The position numbers were made by a program, and so were the translations under genes. A DNA stretch of 64,000 nucleotides from positions 2,294,001-2,358,000 of the forward strand of contig NZ_CP035300.1 in the NCBI RefSeq assembly GCF_004114615.1. The letters run 5' to 3'. Of this stretch, positions 7,530-16,653 are shown piece after piece. The stretch's first letter is position 1, and the number at the start of each line of letters is the position of its first letter. Below the pieces are notes generated by a model that was given only the letters and a program-made list of their open reading frames with translations, was not told where the DNA came from and did no database searches. The stretch is from Dyella sp. M7H15-1 (GTDB lineage Bacteria; Pseudomonadota; Gammaproteobacteria; Xanthomonadales; Rhodanobacteraceae).

Positions 7530-9074
7530 TTATTTTTCGTGCTCCAACCTGCTATGCCGCATGCCATACCCAAAGTAGACCAGGCCGCCCAGACCCATCC
7601 AAATGATGAATCGCTCAAAGGTAATCCACGGCAGGCCGCCGATCACATGCCAACCCTCGGCATCCTGCATGGGCACACCGAAAATCAACAACAGGGAAAA
7701 CAGCACGCCCAACGGCGCGACAATGGCCAGCGCCGGCGCACGGAAACTGCGTGCGACATGCGGCTTGCGCACACGCAGTACCAGCACCGCCGTGCAAATG
7801 ATGATGAAGGCACTGAGCGTACCGATGTTGACCAGCTCGGCCACTTCGCCAATCGGTAGCAGGCCCGCCACCAGTGCGGTAAATACGCCGATGATCACGG
7901 TCGGCCGTGCCGGCGTGCCGAAGCGCGGATGGATATGTGCAAACCACGCTGGCAGCAAGCCATCCCGCGCCAGCGCAAACCAGATACGTGCCGCACCCAG
8001 CATGAAGGCGAACAGCACGCTGGTCACACCGATCACTGCAGCGGCAGCGATGGTCACGCTCAACCCGTGTAGGCCGATGGATTCAAAGGCATCCGAAACC
8101 GAGGCATCGCCGCTGAGATGGCTGTAGTGGGTAATACCGGTGAGCACCAGTGATACCGCGATATACAGCGTCATGGCCACGGCAAGTGACAACAACACCG
8201 CGCGTGGAAGATCGCGCTGTGGGTACTTGGCTTCTTCCGCGGCCGTGGTCAAGGTGTCGTAGCCAAATACGGCGAAGAACACCACACTGGCACCAGTCAA
8301 CACGCCGGCCCAACCGAAGTGTCCTACGCCTTGCGCATCGAAAACGCGAGCAGGAATGAAAGGATGCCAGTTTGCGGTGTTCACATAGAAGGCGCCGACA
8401 CCCACCACCAGCAGCACGCCGATCACCTTGATCGTCACCACCAGCGTATTGAAACGCGCGCCCCACTCGGTGCGAATGGTAAGCAGCGCAGCCACCAGCA
8501 ATGAAACTCCCGCAGCGATCACGTTGAAGCGATGACCGTCGCTGGGCCTAGCGATGGCCTGGGTGCCATGCGCGCCGAAGATCTGCTGCAGGTAATACTC
8601 CATCGTCTGCGCGCTCATGCTCTGCTGCGCCCACTCCGGCAGGTGCACGCCGGCCGAGCCAAGCAACACTTGCACATAGCCGGACCAGCCGATGGCCACC
8701 ACGGCCACCACCAGTGCGTATTCCAGCAACAAATCCCAGCCGACGATCCAAGCTACGAATTCGCCCAGCACCACATAACCATAGGTATAGGCGCTGCCAG
8801 TAACCGGAATGAGCCCGGCGAATTCCGCGTAGCACAGTGCGGCGCAAGCACTGCCAAAACCCGCGATAACGAAGCTGAGCGCCACGGCAGGTCCCGCGTT
8901 CATCGCGGCCTGCTGCCCAGCCAGCACGAAGATACCCACGCCGATGATGCCACCGATACCGATCGCGGTGAGCTGCCACAGGCCAAGCACGCGCCGGAAA
9001 TCACCACGCCGGCCCACTTCCGCTTGTAACTGCTCGACGGATTTGTGGCGCAGCATCCTGCTCAAAAAACTCAT
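7530..9074 (-). CDS. Amino-acid permease (APC superfamily, CAT-like)
   Basis: The product is a 514-residue inner-membrane transporter with about 12-13 hydrophobic segments. The first carries the APC glycine-rich motif IGIGGIIGVGIFVLAGQQAA, which forms the substrate-binding break in helix 1. Later segments include FGYDTLTTAAEEAKYPQRDL, typical of cationic-amino-acid-transporter (YfnA/CAT-type) proteins. The start is placed at the ATG at 9074 (MSFLSRMLRHKSVEQLQAEV) because GGAGA precedes it; the frame is open further upstream without support. It stands alone between mobile-element remnants. The substrate cannot be told from sequence. Confidence 0.85.
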   Translation of the reverse strand: MSFLSRMLRHKSVEQLQAEVGRRGDFRRVLGLWQLTAIGIGGIIGVGIFVLAGQQAAMNAGPAVALSFVIAGFGSACAALCYAEFAGLIPVTGSAYTYGYVVLGEFVAWIVGWDLLLEYALVVAVVAIGWSGYVQVLLGSAGVHLPEWAQQSMSAQTMEYYLQQIFGAHGTQAIARPSDGHRFNVIAAGVSLLVAALLTIRTEWGARFNTLVVTIKVIGVLLVVGVGAFYVNTANWHPFIPARVFDAQGVGHFGWAGVLTGASVVFFAVFGYDTLTTAAEEAKYPQRDLPRAVLLSLAVAMTLYIAVSLVLTGITHYSHLSGDASVSDAFESIGLHGLSVTIAAAAVIGVTSVLFAFMLGAARIWFALARDGLLPAWFAHIHPRFGTPARPTVIIGVFTALVAGLLPIGEVAELVNIGTLSAFIIICTAVLVLRVRKPHVARSFRAPALAIVAPLGVLFSLLLIFGVPMQDAEGWHVIGGLPWITFERFIIWMGLGGLVYFGYGMRHSRLEHEK

Positions 9075-9148
9075 CAGCCTGTCTCCGCAATGCAAACCGC
9101 CGATAAATACCACAGACACACGGACTGATACATGGCGTCGCTGACTTA

Positions 9149-9289
9149 TCACTTATGTTTGGATGAAGTACGAGAGTCGAGCTTGATCCGTTCTTCCAAC
9201 TCACTCACACGCGCCAGTAGCGCTTGCTTCGCTTGCATCAGCTCGCCGATAAGCGCATGGCAACCATCTACCGTAGTTCGGCAGTTCAC
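9149..9289 (-). pseudogene. IS66-family TnpC N-terminal scrap
   Basis: The minus-strand frame reads ALIGELMQAKQALLARVSEL then EERIKLDSRTSSKHK and a stop. This resembles the coiled-coil N-terminus of IS66 TnpC transposases, which typically ends in an LxxNSxNSSKPPSSDG-like motif. Only about 46 codons survive. The rest of 9075-9485 contains nothing else I can support. Confidence 0.45.
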
Positions 9290-9485
9290 TCGCGACGACG
9301 AGGGTGCTTAGCTTCGGATGCATTGGCTGGAGTTTATCCTGATTCCGTGAGTTCCTGACTCGCACCCCGCTTGCTTTGCGTGAAATCACCCACTCACCCA
9401 CCGAGTAAGTCAAAGATCACTCGCAAAGCCAGAGGCCATGTGCACTGCGCGTTAGGAGATCACGGAATCAGGCATAGACTCAATC

Positions 9486-10667
9486 TCACGAAATTGTACA
9501 AAATGATTGATTGTTCTTTTGTGAATCTATATATCGTTGAGTACTTTTTTTCATTTCGTCCGTCCTTTCCTTGTGCTGGATGTGGAGGAGGTTTATTCGT
9601 TCAGGATCGAACATAGGATGATACTTAGGATTTTCCTTTTTCATCCTATCATCTCGTTCGTATAACTTTCTTTTGTCTGAATCTAAAAATGTATCCGGGG
9701 GAGCCTGAATGATGACGTTTGAACTCTCTTTTGAATAACTTTTTCCATTTATCTCGAACGATCCGGTAAAACTTTTATATTGGATGGTTTCTACGTCGGG
9801 GTTGACGTTAATTCCAACTGCCGGAAGGTCTGTTAATCTAGACAAGATGCCACATTTTTCAGATGGATAATCATATATGTGATGAGCTCCTGTAAGGACC
9901 AGGATGGGTTTATTATTTTCTTCAAATTCACTTCTAATGCTTTCTGCAAAAGATTCATTTACTTCATAGCGCATTGGTATATGTCTTTTAGTGTGAGTAA
10001 CTATTTCCATATTTAGTCTATTGAGGAATCTCATATCAATTAGATTGCTTCTTTCTACTCCACTTGATGACACAAATTCACTTAATAAATCTTTAAATTG
10101 AGAATCACATTTTTTATAGTACTCTAACTGCTCGGGATCATTATCATCAACATGTTCCATTTCTTTTTCAATGTGAGGCATTAGTTCTCCTATGTGCTCA
10201 GCAAAAATATTAAGCCTGTCTTCCAACTTATTACTACCTTGACCTTCCAATATTTTTAAATCTATTGCGAGCTGATTGACTTCCGAATAAAGTTCAGCAG
10301 ATTTTTGGCACTCAAGGCCAACAATGCGTATGTCGTTCTCTAAAAGTTTGCACTCCAATCTGGCATAAGAACCAGAAAAGCACTTGCCATAGATTGCCTT
10401 GCTGATATCTTTCGTGTCCTTGTGTACGGATTCCATCATTACTGAAACACCTTTAAGATCAGCCATATTTTCGATTATCCATTCATAATGATCTTTATCA
10501 TAGTGATTTTCACCTAAAATCACTATTTTATTTTCTTTAAATAAATCAGATAAGCGCAAAGATTCACTTGGTTTAGAGGATAGCAGACCAAATAGCGCTT
10601 GATGGGCAACCTTTTCACTATGGCTTGATTGCTCGACGATAACTCGAGCAATCGATAACCTGAGCAA
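9486..10667 (-). CDS. AT-rich protein with EreA/ChaN/TIKI-like signature
   Basis: The predicted protein has up to 393 residues and is encoded by DNA far more AT-rich than the region. Two short motifs stand out: NKIVILGENHYDKDHYEWII (about residues 46-65) and KPILVLTGAHHIYDYPSEKC (about 265-284). GENH near the start of a strand and GAHH late in the domain are the metal/active-site pattern of the EreA/ChaN/TIKI/PMT-C3 superfamily, which includes erythromycin esterase, haem-binding ChaN and bacterial toxin or effector domains. There is no signal peptide. The start is doubtful: the frame opens at TTG (10667), and the first in-frame ATG would remove GENH. The 5' end overlaps a 10-bp inverted repeat, so it may have been joined to foreign sequence. 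Horizontal transfer is likely; function unknown. Confidence 0.55.
   Translation of the reverse strand: MLRLSIARVIVEQSSHSEKVAHQALFGLLSSKPSESLRLSDLFKENKIVILGENHYDKDHYEWIIENMADLKGVSVMMESVHKDTKDISKAIYGKCFSGSYARLECKLLENDIRIVGLECQKSAELYSEVNQLAIDLKILEGQGSNKLEDRLNIFAEHIGELMPHIEKEMEHVDDNDPEQLEYYKKCDSQFKDLLSEFVSSSGVERSNLIDMRFLNRLNMEIVTHTKRHIPMRYEVNESFAESIRSEFEENNKPILVLTGAHHIYDYPSEKCGILSRLTDLPAVGINVNPDVETIQYKSFTGSFEINGKSYSKESSNVIIQAPPDTFLDSDKRKLYERDDRMKKENPKYHPMFDPERINLLHIQHKERTDEMKKSTQRYIDSQKNNQSFCTIS
10627..10653. repeat. Perfect 10-bp inverted repeat at the 5' end of the AT-rich gene
   Basis: GATTGCTCGA (10627-10636) and TCGAGCAATC (10644-10653) flank a 7-nt loop. It lies within the first codons of the TTG-initiated frame and near the shift from AT-rich to GC-rich DNA. 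It could be an operator, an attenuator-like hairpin or the scar of an insertion. Confidence 0.5.
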
Positions 10668-10759
10668 AAACTAAGCGGAGTCGGAGGTAGTCCCCGTTAG
10701 ACGAAGCGGGACGGGGCAACACCTGGCGCGTGCACAGATGGCCGCAAAAAATGGAACGC

Positions 10760-12028
10760 TTAACCCATCGCCGCCTGTGCCGCGCCCGGACGCCGCCGCT
10801 CATAACCGGCCACGAACAGCGCTGCGACCGCACTGATGCCAAATACCGCAACGATCGCCGTCGCAATACGCGTATCGAGCTGTGCCACGCCATACCAGCG
10901 ACCAGCCCACAACACGCCGACAGATGTACCTGCCGTGCGCAGCAAATCCAGCCACAAACCGATGCGGTGGCCTTCCATCAGAATGCCGATGGTCCAAACG
11001 CTATAGACAAGATAGATGGCGTAAGGCGCCGCTTGTGTCAGTTCCAGCTTGGGTGCCGTGCCGAGAAAGTTCACGCTGATCAACAGCAGCAAACCGCATT
11101 GGGTCAGGCTGTACAACTTCAATGCCCAGGACATCGGCGGATTGTAGCGCGCATGGGTGATGTCGAACGGCTCTTTGGGAAAACGCGCGGCCACGTCGGC
11201 GGGGCGCCAGCCTGGCGGCTTGATCCATACACGCAGTTTGTCCAGCCAGTTCCGCGCGTGCCAGCTATCCTTACAGGCTGCCCAATACACCTCGGCGTTC
11301 GCCCATAGCGGATTCCAGCTTTGCAGCGGTGCGCGTGTGCCGTAGATCGGCGGATCTTCGTCGTTCTCTTCGACGAAGGTGCCAAACAGGCGATCCCAAA
11401 TGATCAGGATGCCGCCATAGTTGTGATCAAGATAACGATCATTCACCGCGTGATGCGCACGATGATTGGATGGTGAGCAGAACACGCGATCGAACCAGCC
11501 CAGGCGATCGATCAATTCGGTATGTGCCCAGAACTGATAAAGCAGGTCGATCAGTGCGACTACTGCAAACAGTTCGGCGGGATAACCGAGCAACGCCATC
11601 GGCAGATAGAATAACCAGCTCAGCAGGAAGCCGCTGCCGGTCTGTCGCAGCGCGGTGGTGAAGTTGTAACTTTCGCTCTGGTGATGTACGACGTGTGCAG
11701 CCCACAGCACGTTCACTTCATGTCCGAGACGGTGCAGCCAGTAATACAGCAGGTCGTACAGCAGCAAGCCGCTCATCCACACCCAGACACTGTCGGCCGG
11801 CAAGGTCCACAAGGCCAGATGCGTTGCACACCAACCATAGATGCCGATCGCGAACAGCTTGGTGAACACGCCGACGATCTGCGACATCACGCCAAGACCA
11901 AGGCTGTTGATCGCATCGTTGCTGTAATAGACGTCACGGCCACGCCATCGGGCCACTGCCAGCTCGATACCAATGAGGACAAAGAAGCCCGGTATTGCCC
12001 AGGCCATGATGCGTTCCGGAGTCACCAT
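10760..12028 (-). CDS. Sterol desaturase / fatty-acid hydroxylase family protein
   Basis: The product is a 422-residue integral membrane protein with the three His boxes of the di-iron sterol desaturase/fatty acid hydroxylase family: HRLGHE, HVVHHQSE and, further on, NHRAHHAVND. Several hydrophobic segments surround them and three more follow in the C-terminal third, giving a longer protein than the minimal family. Members hydroxylate or desaturate lipids in the membrane; the bacterial substrate is not deducible. The ATG at 12028 (MVTPERIMAW) is chosen because GGGAAGG lies about 10 bp upstream. It is monocistronic. Confidence 0.85.
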   Translation of the reverse strand: MVTPERIMAWAIPGFFVLIGIELAVARWRGRDVYYSNDAINSLGLGVMSQIVGVFTKLFAIGIYGWCATHLALWTLPADSVWVWMSGLLLYDLLYYWLHRLGHEVNVLWAAHVVHHQSESYNFTTALRQTGSGFLLSWLFYLPMALLGYPAELFAVVALIDLLYQFWAHTELIDRLGWFDRVFCSPSNHRAHHAVNDRYLDHNYGGILIIWDRLFGTFVEENDEDPPIYGTRAPLQSWNPLWANAEVYWAACKDSWHARNWLDKLRVWIKPPGWRPADVAARFPKEPFDITHARYNPPMSWALKLYSLTQCGLLLLISVNFLGTAPKLELTQAAPYAIYLVYSVWTIGILMEGHRIGLWLDLLRTAGTSVGVLWAGRWYGVAQLDTRIATAIVAVFGISAVAALFVAGYERRRPGAAQAAMG

Positions 12029-12192
12029 CTGAGCCTTCCCTACCTGCAAGAGCCCGTTCGACCGATCGGGCAATCAGCCACAATGCCGCATCATACGTGA
12101 CCAGTATATACGCAGTCAGAAACAGCCGATCACTAAAACACCGGTTGCGCCGACGCCGAGGTGTTCAAAACCATCCACTTCTCCGCACCAGG

Positions 12193-12222
12193 AAAAAAGG
12201 ACCTGGCAAGATCGCCAGGTCC
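12193..12222 (-). terminator. Rho-independent terminator of the TonB-dependent receptor gene
   Basis: GGACCTGGC (12199-12207) and GCCAGGTCC (12214-12222) form a perfect stem with a 6-nt loop. On the minus strand the stem is followed by a run of six T. It lies about 40 bp after the receptor stop codon. Confidence 0.9.
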
Positions 12223-12257
12223 TTGGCGGGGAAGAAGAAAGTGTTGTTACAACAAAA

Positions 12258-15080
12258 TCAGAACTTGAAATGTGCCTCAAGCATGAACTGACGGCCCGTC
12301 ACATACTCTTCGGACAACTGCGTCTTGCTTCCCAGGTACGCGTAGTACTTGGAATTAAGCAGGTTCAGCATGTCGAGCGTGACCGATAAATTTTTGCTGA
12401 ACTGATAACCTGCGGATGCATCAAGCTCTTTGAAACCGTCAACATAGGTAGAGGGCGCGCCAGCCACGTAACCGCCCGCCAGGTAGGCGCTGCGATAGTT
12501 GTACGAAACGCTCGCGCTGTACGGCCCCTTCTCGAAATAGGGCCCGATGTTGTAGGCGTTCTTCGAGTTGTAGGGCAGCCAGCCACCACTGCGAGTGGAA
12601 CCGTCCGAATAGGTGTAGTTAGCGCGCAAGCCGAAACCACTGTCACGGAAGGCTTGCTGGTAGCTGAGCGTAGCGCCCTTGACTTTGGCGCGACCGCCAT
12701 TGATTGGCGCCGTCACGTCGTATTGGCAGATGCCTGCCGCCGTACAAAGTCCTGCGGCTACCTGCGCATTGCCTTCGCTCTGGAGGTAACCCGGGATGGT
12801 CCAGGATCCGTTGACACGCGTCTGTGTGGTCGCCGCGTTCACGATATAGTTCAGAACATCCTTATAAAACACCGAGGCCGCAAACACGGAATCGGGGTTG
12901 AAATACCACTCCGCCGATGCGTCGACATTGACCGAACGATACGGTTTCAAGTTCGGGTTGCCGCCGGTTGCAGTCAGCACCGTATCATTCGCCTCAAAGT
13001 ACGGAGCCAACTGGTTGTACGGAGCGTAGGCCACGGTTTCCGAAGCTGCTCCGCGCAGAATAAAATTCTGCGTGATATTCCAGGCGATGTTGAATGCTGG
13101 CAGCCAGTTATTAAACGACGTCTTCGAGGTCACCCAACCATAACCCGTGGGGAAATTACAGTCGAATGTATCAGCTGCCGCGCAGTCACCCGGAATGTTG
13201 TAGCCGGACGAGGTGAACTGGGTGTGCACGAAGCGTATGCCGAGGTTGCCGTGGACATCATCGTTGCCGAAATTGGCCTGCAGATAAGCGGCACTGTTCT
13301 GCTGCTGCACAGCCCACGTGTTGTCGAAATAGACGTTTGCGTCCTTGGCTTGACCAAAGCCCGGCGTGCTGAGCACGGCGTTCTTGATCGCATCCAGACC
13401 ACTGGTTTGCACGTGGGTAATGAAGCTGTTGGTAAGACCCAGATCACTCAGGCCCGACAGGTTGGTCAGCCCACCGTAGCCGATTTGGTTCAAGGTTAGC
13501 TGCTGCGGGCCGGTAAAAGCGTTTTCCACCTGGCTTTCCCAGTGACTCGCATAACGCGCACCCACCAGCACCTCGTTGACGAAACCAGCAAAATCCTTGC
13601 TGAAATCGAGCTGGCCGTACGTATCGCGCGCCTTGTATAGAATGGTTTCCTCGTTGCCACCCCAACCATTGTCGGCCCAGTAGTTGGGGTTGTTGGCAGT
13701 GCTCGGGTCCGTGAACTGCACGCCATTGTAAATGTTCCAGTTAAACCCGCCTCCGTAATAGATTTCCTTGACAAAGGACGTCATCGGGTTGCGCGAGCTG
13801 CTCACGCCAAGATCCGCGGCAAGACGCCAACCATCGCCGAAGTACGTGCCCTTCCAGTCCGCGCCTTTGGTGGTAACCATCGACTGGCGAGCATAGTTGT
13901 CGGCGAAGGTGGATGCCGTGCTCGTGCAGGTGGTCGTGTTGTAGCAAGGCTTACCTACCGACGAGCCGCCGACAATGATCCCGTTGGGCCCCTCGGTCAG
14001 CGAAGTGATGCCAGCAGGCTGGTTGGTCGCCCATGGGTACATGGACTGGTTGACATTGTTGAGCCCATCTTTCATGTACATCAGGCTCAACGTGCTTTCG
14101 AAACTTTGGTTCGGACGGTATTGCAGATTCACCAGCAGGCTGTTGCGCTTTTCCGTCTGCTGGAAATTCGCCGCGCTCAGTTCATTCGGAATCTGATCTG
14201 ATGGCTTGATCAGCCCTGCATTGATTTCATTTTGGATGACATTGTTACCGGCCTTTACAGCGGCAGCGTTCACCGTGGCGACACTGCTATACCCGTAGTT
14301 CTCCATACCTTCGCGGGACGTGAACAACTCATAGTGCTGCGCGGATACGTCTACGCCGAAGGTCTTGTCGCTGTTGTGCCAGGAGTAGAAGACCGATCCA
14401 TTGAGACGCTGACTGCCAACCATGTCGTTGTAGTTGACACCGAAGGAGCCGCTCAGCGTGCCAGACGCCACATCCAGCGGTTGTACCGTATGCATCAGCA
14501 CTGTGCCGCCCAAGCTGCCTTCGACAATGCGTGCCTCCGGGCTCTTGATGATTTCAAGCTGGCCAAGGATTTCAGCAGGCAATAGCGAATAGTTGAAGCC
14601 GCGGTTTGGATTGTCGCCGAACAGCCAGATGGCTTGCGCGACAGGATGTCCATCAAGCAGGCTCACGTTGAGGCTCGGATCCATGCCATCGATACTGACG
14701 CGCTGGGTGCCAGGGATGCTGCGATCCAGCGTCACGCCGGGAACCTGCGCCAATGCCTCGGCAACGTTGGTGGCCGGGAATTTGCCGATGTCCTCGGCCG
14801 TGATGGCGTCGACGATGGCATCCGCGTTGCGCTTTGTATCCATCGATGCCTGCAAGCTGGCTCGAATACCCGTTACTGTCACCGTCGCCAACTGCTTGGC
14901 GTTGGAAGCGTTGGAAGCATTGGCACCGTGCGTCTGAGCCGTATCCTGTTGGTTCTGGGTAATGGCCCCGACGCCCGCATTGGTCGTGGTGTTTTGAGTC
15001 TGGTCCTGCGCATGCAGCGCACCGGACAGACATAGGCCGGCGAAGATGCTCGCGGCGAGCAGGGTCTTGCAATGTGACAT
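12258..15080 (-). CDS. TonB-dependent outer-membrane receptor of the nag locus
   Basis: The protein has 940 residues. A signal peptide (MSHCKTLLAASIFAGLCLSG, cleavage after ALHA) is followed by a short linker, a TonB box-like VTVTGIRASL, a plug domain (AEDIGKFPATNVAEALAQVP, VSIDGMDPSLN, IIKSPEARIVEGSLGGTV) and a beta-barrel ending in MLEAHFKF with a terminal Phe. It matches the large Caulobacter/Xanthomonas receptor subfamily used for carbohydrate uptake. The sugar-kinase gene begins a divergent-transcribed block just upstream on the same strand (124 bp gap), and the locus encodes GlcNAc catabolism, so uptake of GlcNAc or chito-oligosaccharides is a reasonable inference. GGGGAGGAAACC precedes the ATG. 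Confidence 0.92.
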   Translation of the reverse strand: MSHCKTLLAASIFAGLCLSGALHAQDQTQNTTTNAGVGAITQNQQDTAQTHGANASNASNAKQLATVTVTGIRASLQASMDTKRNADAIVDAITAEDIGKFPATNVAEALAQVPGVTLDRSIPGTQRVSIDGMDPSLNVSLLDGHPVAQAIWLFGDNPNRGFNYSLLPAEILGQLEIIKSPEARIVEGSLGGTVLMHTVQPLDVASGTLSGSFGVNYNDMVGSQRLNGSVFYSWHNSDKTFGVDVSAQHYELFTSREGMENYGYSSVATVNAAAVKAGNNVIQNEINAGLIKPSDQIPNELSAANFQQTEKRNSLLVNLQYRPNQSFESTLSLMYMKDGLNNVNQSMYPWATNQPAGITSLTEGPNGIIVGGSSVGKPCYNTTTCTSTASTFADNYARQSMVTTKGADWKGTYFGDGWRLAADLGVSSSRNPMTSFVKEIYYGGGFNWNIYNGVQFTDPSTANNPNYWADNGWGGNEETILYKARDTYGQLDFSKDFAGFVNEVLVGARYASHWESQVENAFTGPQQLTLNQIGYGGLTNLSGLSDLGLTNSFITHVQTSGLDAIKNAVLSTPGFGQAKDANVYFDNTWAVQQQNSAAYLQANFGNDDVHGNLGIRFVHTQFTSSGYNIPGDCAAADTFDCNFPTGYGWVTSKTSFNNWLPAFNIAWNITQNFILRGAASETVAYAPYNQLAPYFEANDTVLTATGGNPNLKPYRSVNVDASAEWYFNPDSVFAASVFYKDVLNYIVNAATTQTRVNGSWTIPGYLQSEGNAQVAAGLCTAAGICQYDVTAPINGGRAKVKGATLSYQQAFRDSGFGLRANYTYSDGSTRSGGWLPYNSKNAYNIGPYFEKGPYSASVSYNYRSAYLAGGYVAGAPSTYVDGFKELDASAGYQFSKNLSVTLDMLNLLNSKYYAYLGSKTQLSEEYVTGRQFMLEAHFKF

Positions 15081-15204
15081 GGTTTCCTCCCCTCAGAGGC
15101 GTTTCAGCGACGGAAAATGTTCGCGGCATGCCCGTGCTGTGTGGCGATGGGCTTGCGCCCGGTTGGGTTCAAAAAACCTCGTTCTGTGTTATCCGTATTT
15201 CGGC

Positions 15205-16242
15205 TCACTCGTCACTCGTGTGGTGACCGTCCAAATACAGGCCAGCAGCCCCGATCACTCCGAGCTGGCCGTGCTCCATCAGTCGTACAGGTACTTGCTG
15301 CAGAAAAGGGCGCATCACGCCCTTGTTGAAAAAGCGCTCGGCGAAGGTGCTCGCCAACAACAGATCGCGGATCTGCGGCAGAATGCCACCGGCGAGAAAA
15401 ACCCCGCCGCGTGCGCCGTAGAGCAGCACTAGATCACCGACAAAACTGCCGAGCAACCCGCAGAACACATGCAAGGCTTCCACGGCGGCGGCGTCGGAGC
15501 GTTCCAGTGCGCTGCATGTCACGTCAGCCGGTATCCGCAAGCCCGGTATCGCGCCGCGCAAGCTGCAGATGGCGTTGTAGAGATTGACCAGGCCCGGACC
15601 AGACAGCGCATGCTCGAAAGAGACATGCGCACGATCACGCGCCAGCCATCGCAGAATCTCGATTTCCAGCTCATTGCCGGGCGCGAGCGCGACCTGGCCC
15701 GCTTCGGTGGCCAGCACCGTCGCATGCGATTTGCCCGGCAAAAGAACCGCCGAGCCGAGGCCTGTACCCGGCCCCATCACCAACACCGGCCCTTCCACCT
15801 GCGATGCACTGGTTTCGATTACCGATATGGTGTCGGCCTGGGGCATGAATTGCGTGGCGTAGGCCACGGCTTCGAAATCGTTGATCACCGCCAGGCTGGC
15901 GATGCCGAGCGATTCGCGGATATTGCGGATTGATACCGGCCACGGCAGGTTGTCGTTGACGATGGCATCGCCCAGCACATAACCGGCACTGGCGACCGCG
16001 CAATGTTTCACCTGGATACCGGCGCTGAGCTGGGAAACGAAGTCCTTCAATACGGCGGTAAGGCTGGGCCATTCGGCGCAGGCGTAGCGGTGGTATTCGA
16101 GCACTGTGACCGGACGCTGGCCGTCGGGGCGGGAGCTAACCAAGCCGATGCGCGCATGGGTACCGCCAATGTCGGCGGCCAGAAAGGCCGGTTCCGGTGA
16201 CGGCACCGTTTGCGCATTGCCACGTATGACAGCCTGAGCCAC
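15205..16242 (-). CDS. Glucokinase-family sugar kinase, probable GlcNAc kinase (NagK)
   Basis: A 345-residue ASKHA-fold kinase of the Glk (PF02685) family. The N-terminal phosphate-binding motif is LAADIGGTHARIGLV (residue 21 on), followed by VINDFEAVAYATQF with the catalytic Asp, VMGPGTGLGSAVL, the EAG of ATEAGQVALAPG, and FLAGGILPQI near the C-terminus. The family includes glucokinase; in xanthomonad nag loci a paralogue phosphorylates GlcNAc. It is divergent from the FucP-type transporter, and a LacI-type palindrome (16334-16347) overlaps its probable -35 region. Whether it prefers glucose or GlcNAc cannot be decided from sequence. Confidence 0.85.
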   Translation of the reverse strand: MAQAVIRGNAQTVPSPEPAFLAADIGGTHARIGLVSSRPDGQRPVTVLEYHRYACAEWPSLTAVLKDFVSQLSAGIQVKHCAVASAGYVLGDAIVNDNLPWPVSIRNIRESLGIASLAVINDFEAVAYATQFMPQADTISVIETSASQVEGPVLVMGPGTGLGSAVLLPGKSHATVLATEAGQVALAPGNELEIEILRWLARDRAHVSFEHALSGPGLVNLYNAICSLRGAIPGLRIPADVTCSALERSDAAAVEALHVFCGLLGSFVGDLVLLYGARGGVFLAGGILPQIRDLLLASTFAERFFNKGVMRPFLQQVPVRLMEHGQLGVIGAAGLYLDGHHTSDE

Positions 16243-16333
16243 ACCCCCTCCTTACTTTTTTTGTCGCGTTTCCCCTACGAAATTCAAAGCACCCTTCCCA
16301 CGCATGGCTTTATTGGCGGAGTCTGGTCACGAA

Positions 16334-16347
16334 TGACAACGCTGTCA
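16334..16347. promoter_or_regulatory. LacI-type operator TGACAACGCTGTCA
   Basis: A 14-bp near-perfect palindrome with a central CG, the architecture of LacI/GalR-family operators. It lies about 90 bp before the kinase start. On the minus strand the same bases supply TTGACA, with a 17-bp spacer to CAGACT, so the operator overlaps a probable -35 box. A related TTGACAACGTTAT occurs at 16563-16575 before the transporter. The LacI-family gene at 18042 is the obvious regulator (NagQ-like). Confidence 0.6.
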
Positions 16348-16418
16348 ACAGATCGTAAAAGTGACCGTCAACGCGTGCTCGCGGCGTTACGAGACGCAAC
16401 CGCGAGACATTCGCATTA

Positions 16419-16434
16419 AATTATTTAAATAATT
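16419..16434. promoter_or_regulatory. Perfect 16-bp AT-only palindrome
   Basis: AATTATTTAAATAATT lies midway between the two candidate LacI sites in the 411-bp divergent intergenic region. It could be a UP-like or protein-binding element; its role is unknown. Apart from these sites, 16243-16653 contains no gene I can support. Confidence 0.35.
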
Positions 16435-16562
16435 GAAAAAAATGAATTTTTCGTGATGGCGGATAGATCGAAAGACCTATCCGCACAGGTACTGCAACGC
16501 AGCACGCTTCATAGCAAGATGCCCTGATGCCACACGTTGTCGGCGACGCGCCTTCCCATCGA

Positions 16563-16591
16563 TTGACAACGTTATGCCTTGGGGACAATAA
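16563..16591 (+). promoter_or_regulatory. Candidate promoter/operator of the transporter gene
   Basis: TTGACA (16563-16568) is followed, 17 bp later, by CAATAA, a consensus -35 with a weak -10. The -35 is embedded in TTGACAACGTTAT, which matches the first half and centre (AACGTT) of the LacI-type operator at 16334. A repressor bound here would cover the promoter. Confidence 0.4.
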
Positions 16592-16653
16592 AGGTCGACA
16601 CGGTAGATGTCGCACGGCGGTCGTCGGCATCCGGTTTCTCACGGGGAGAGTTC

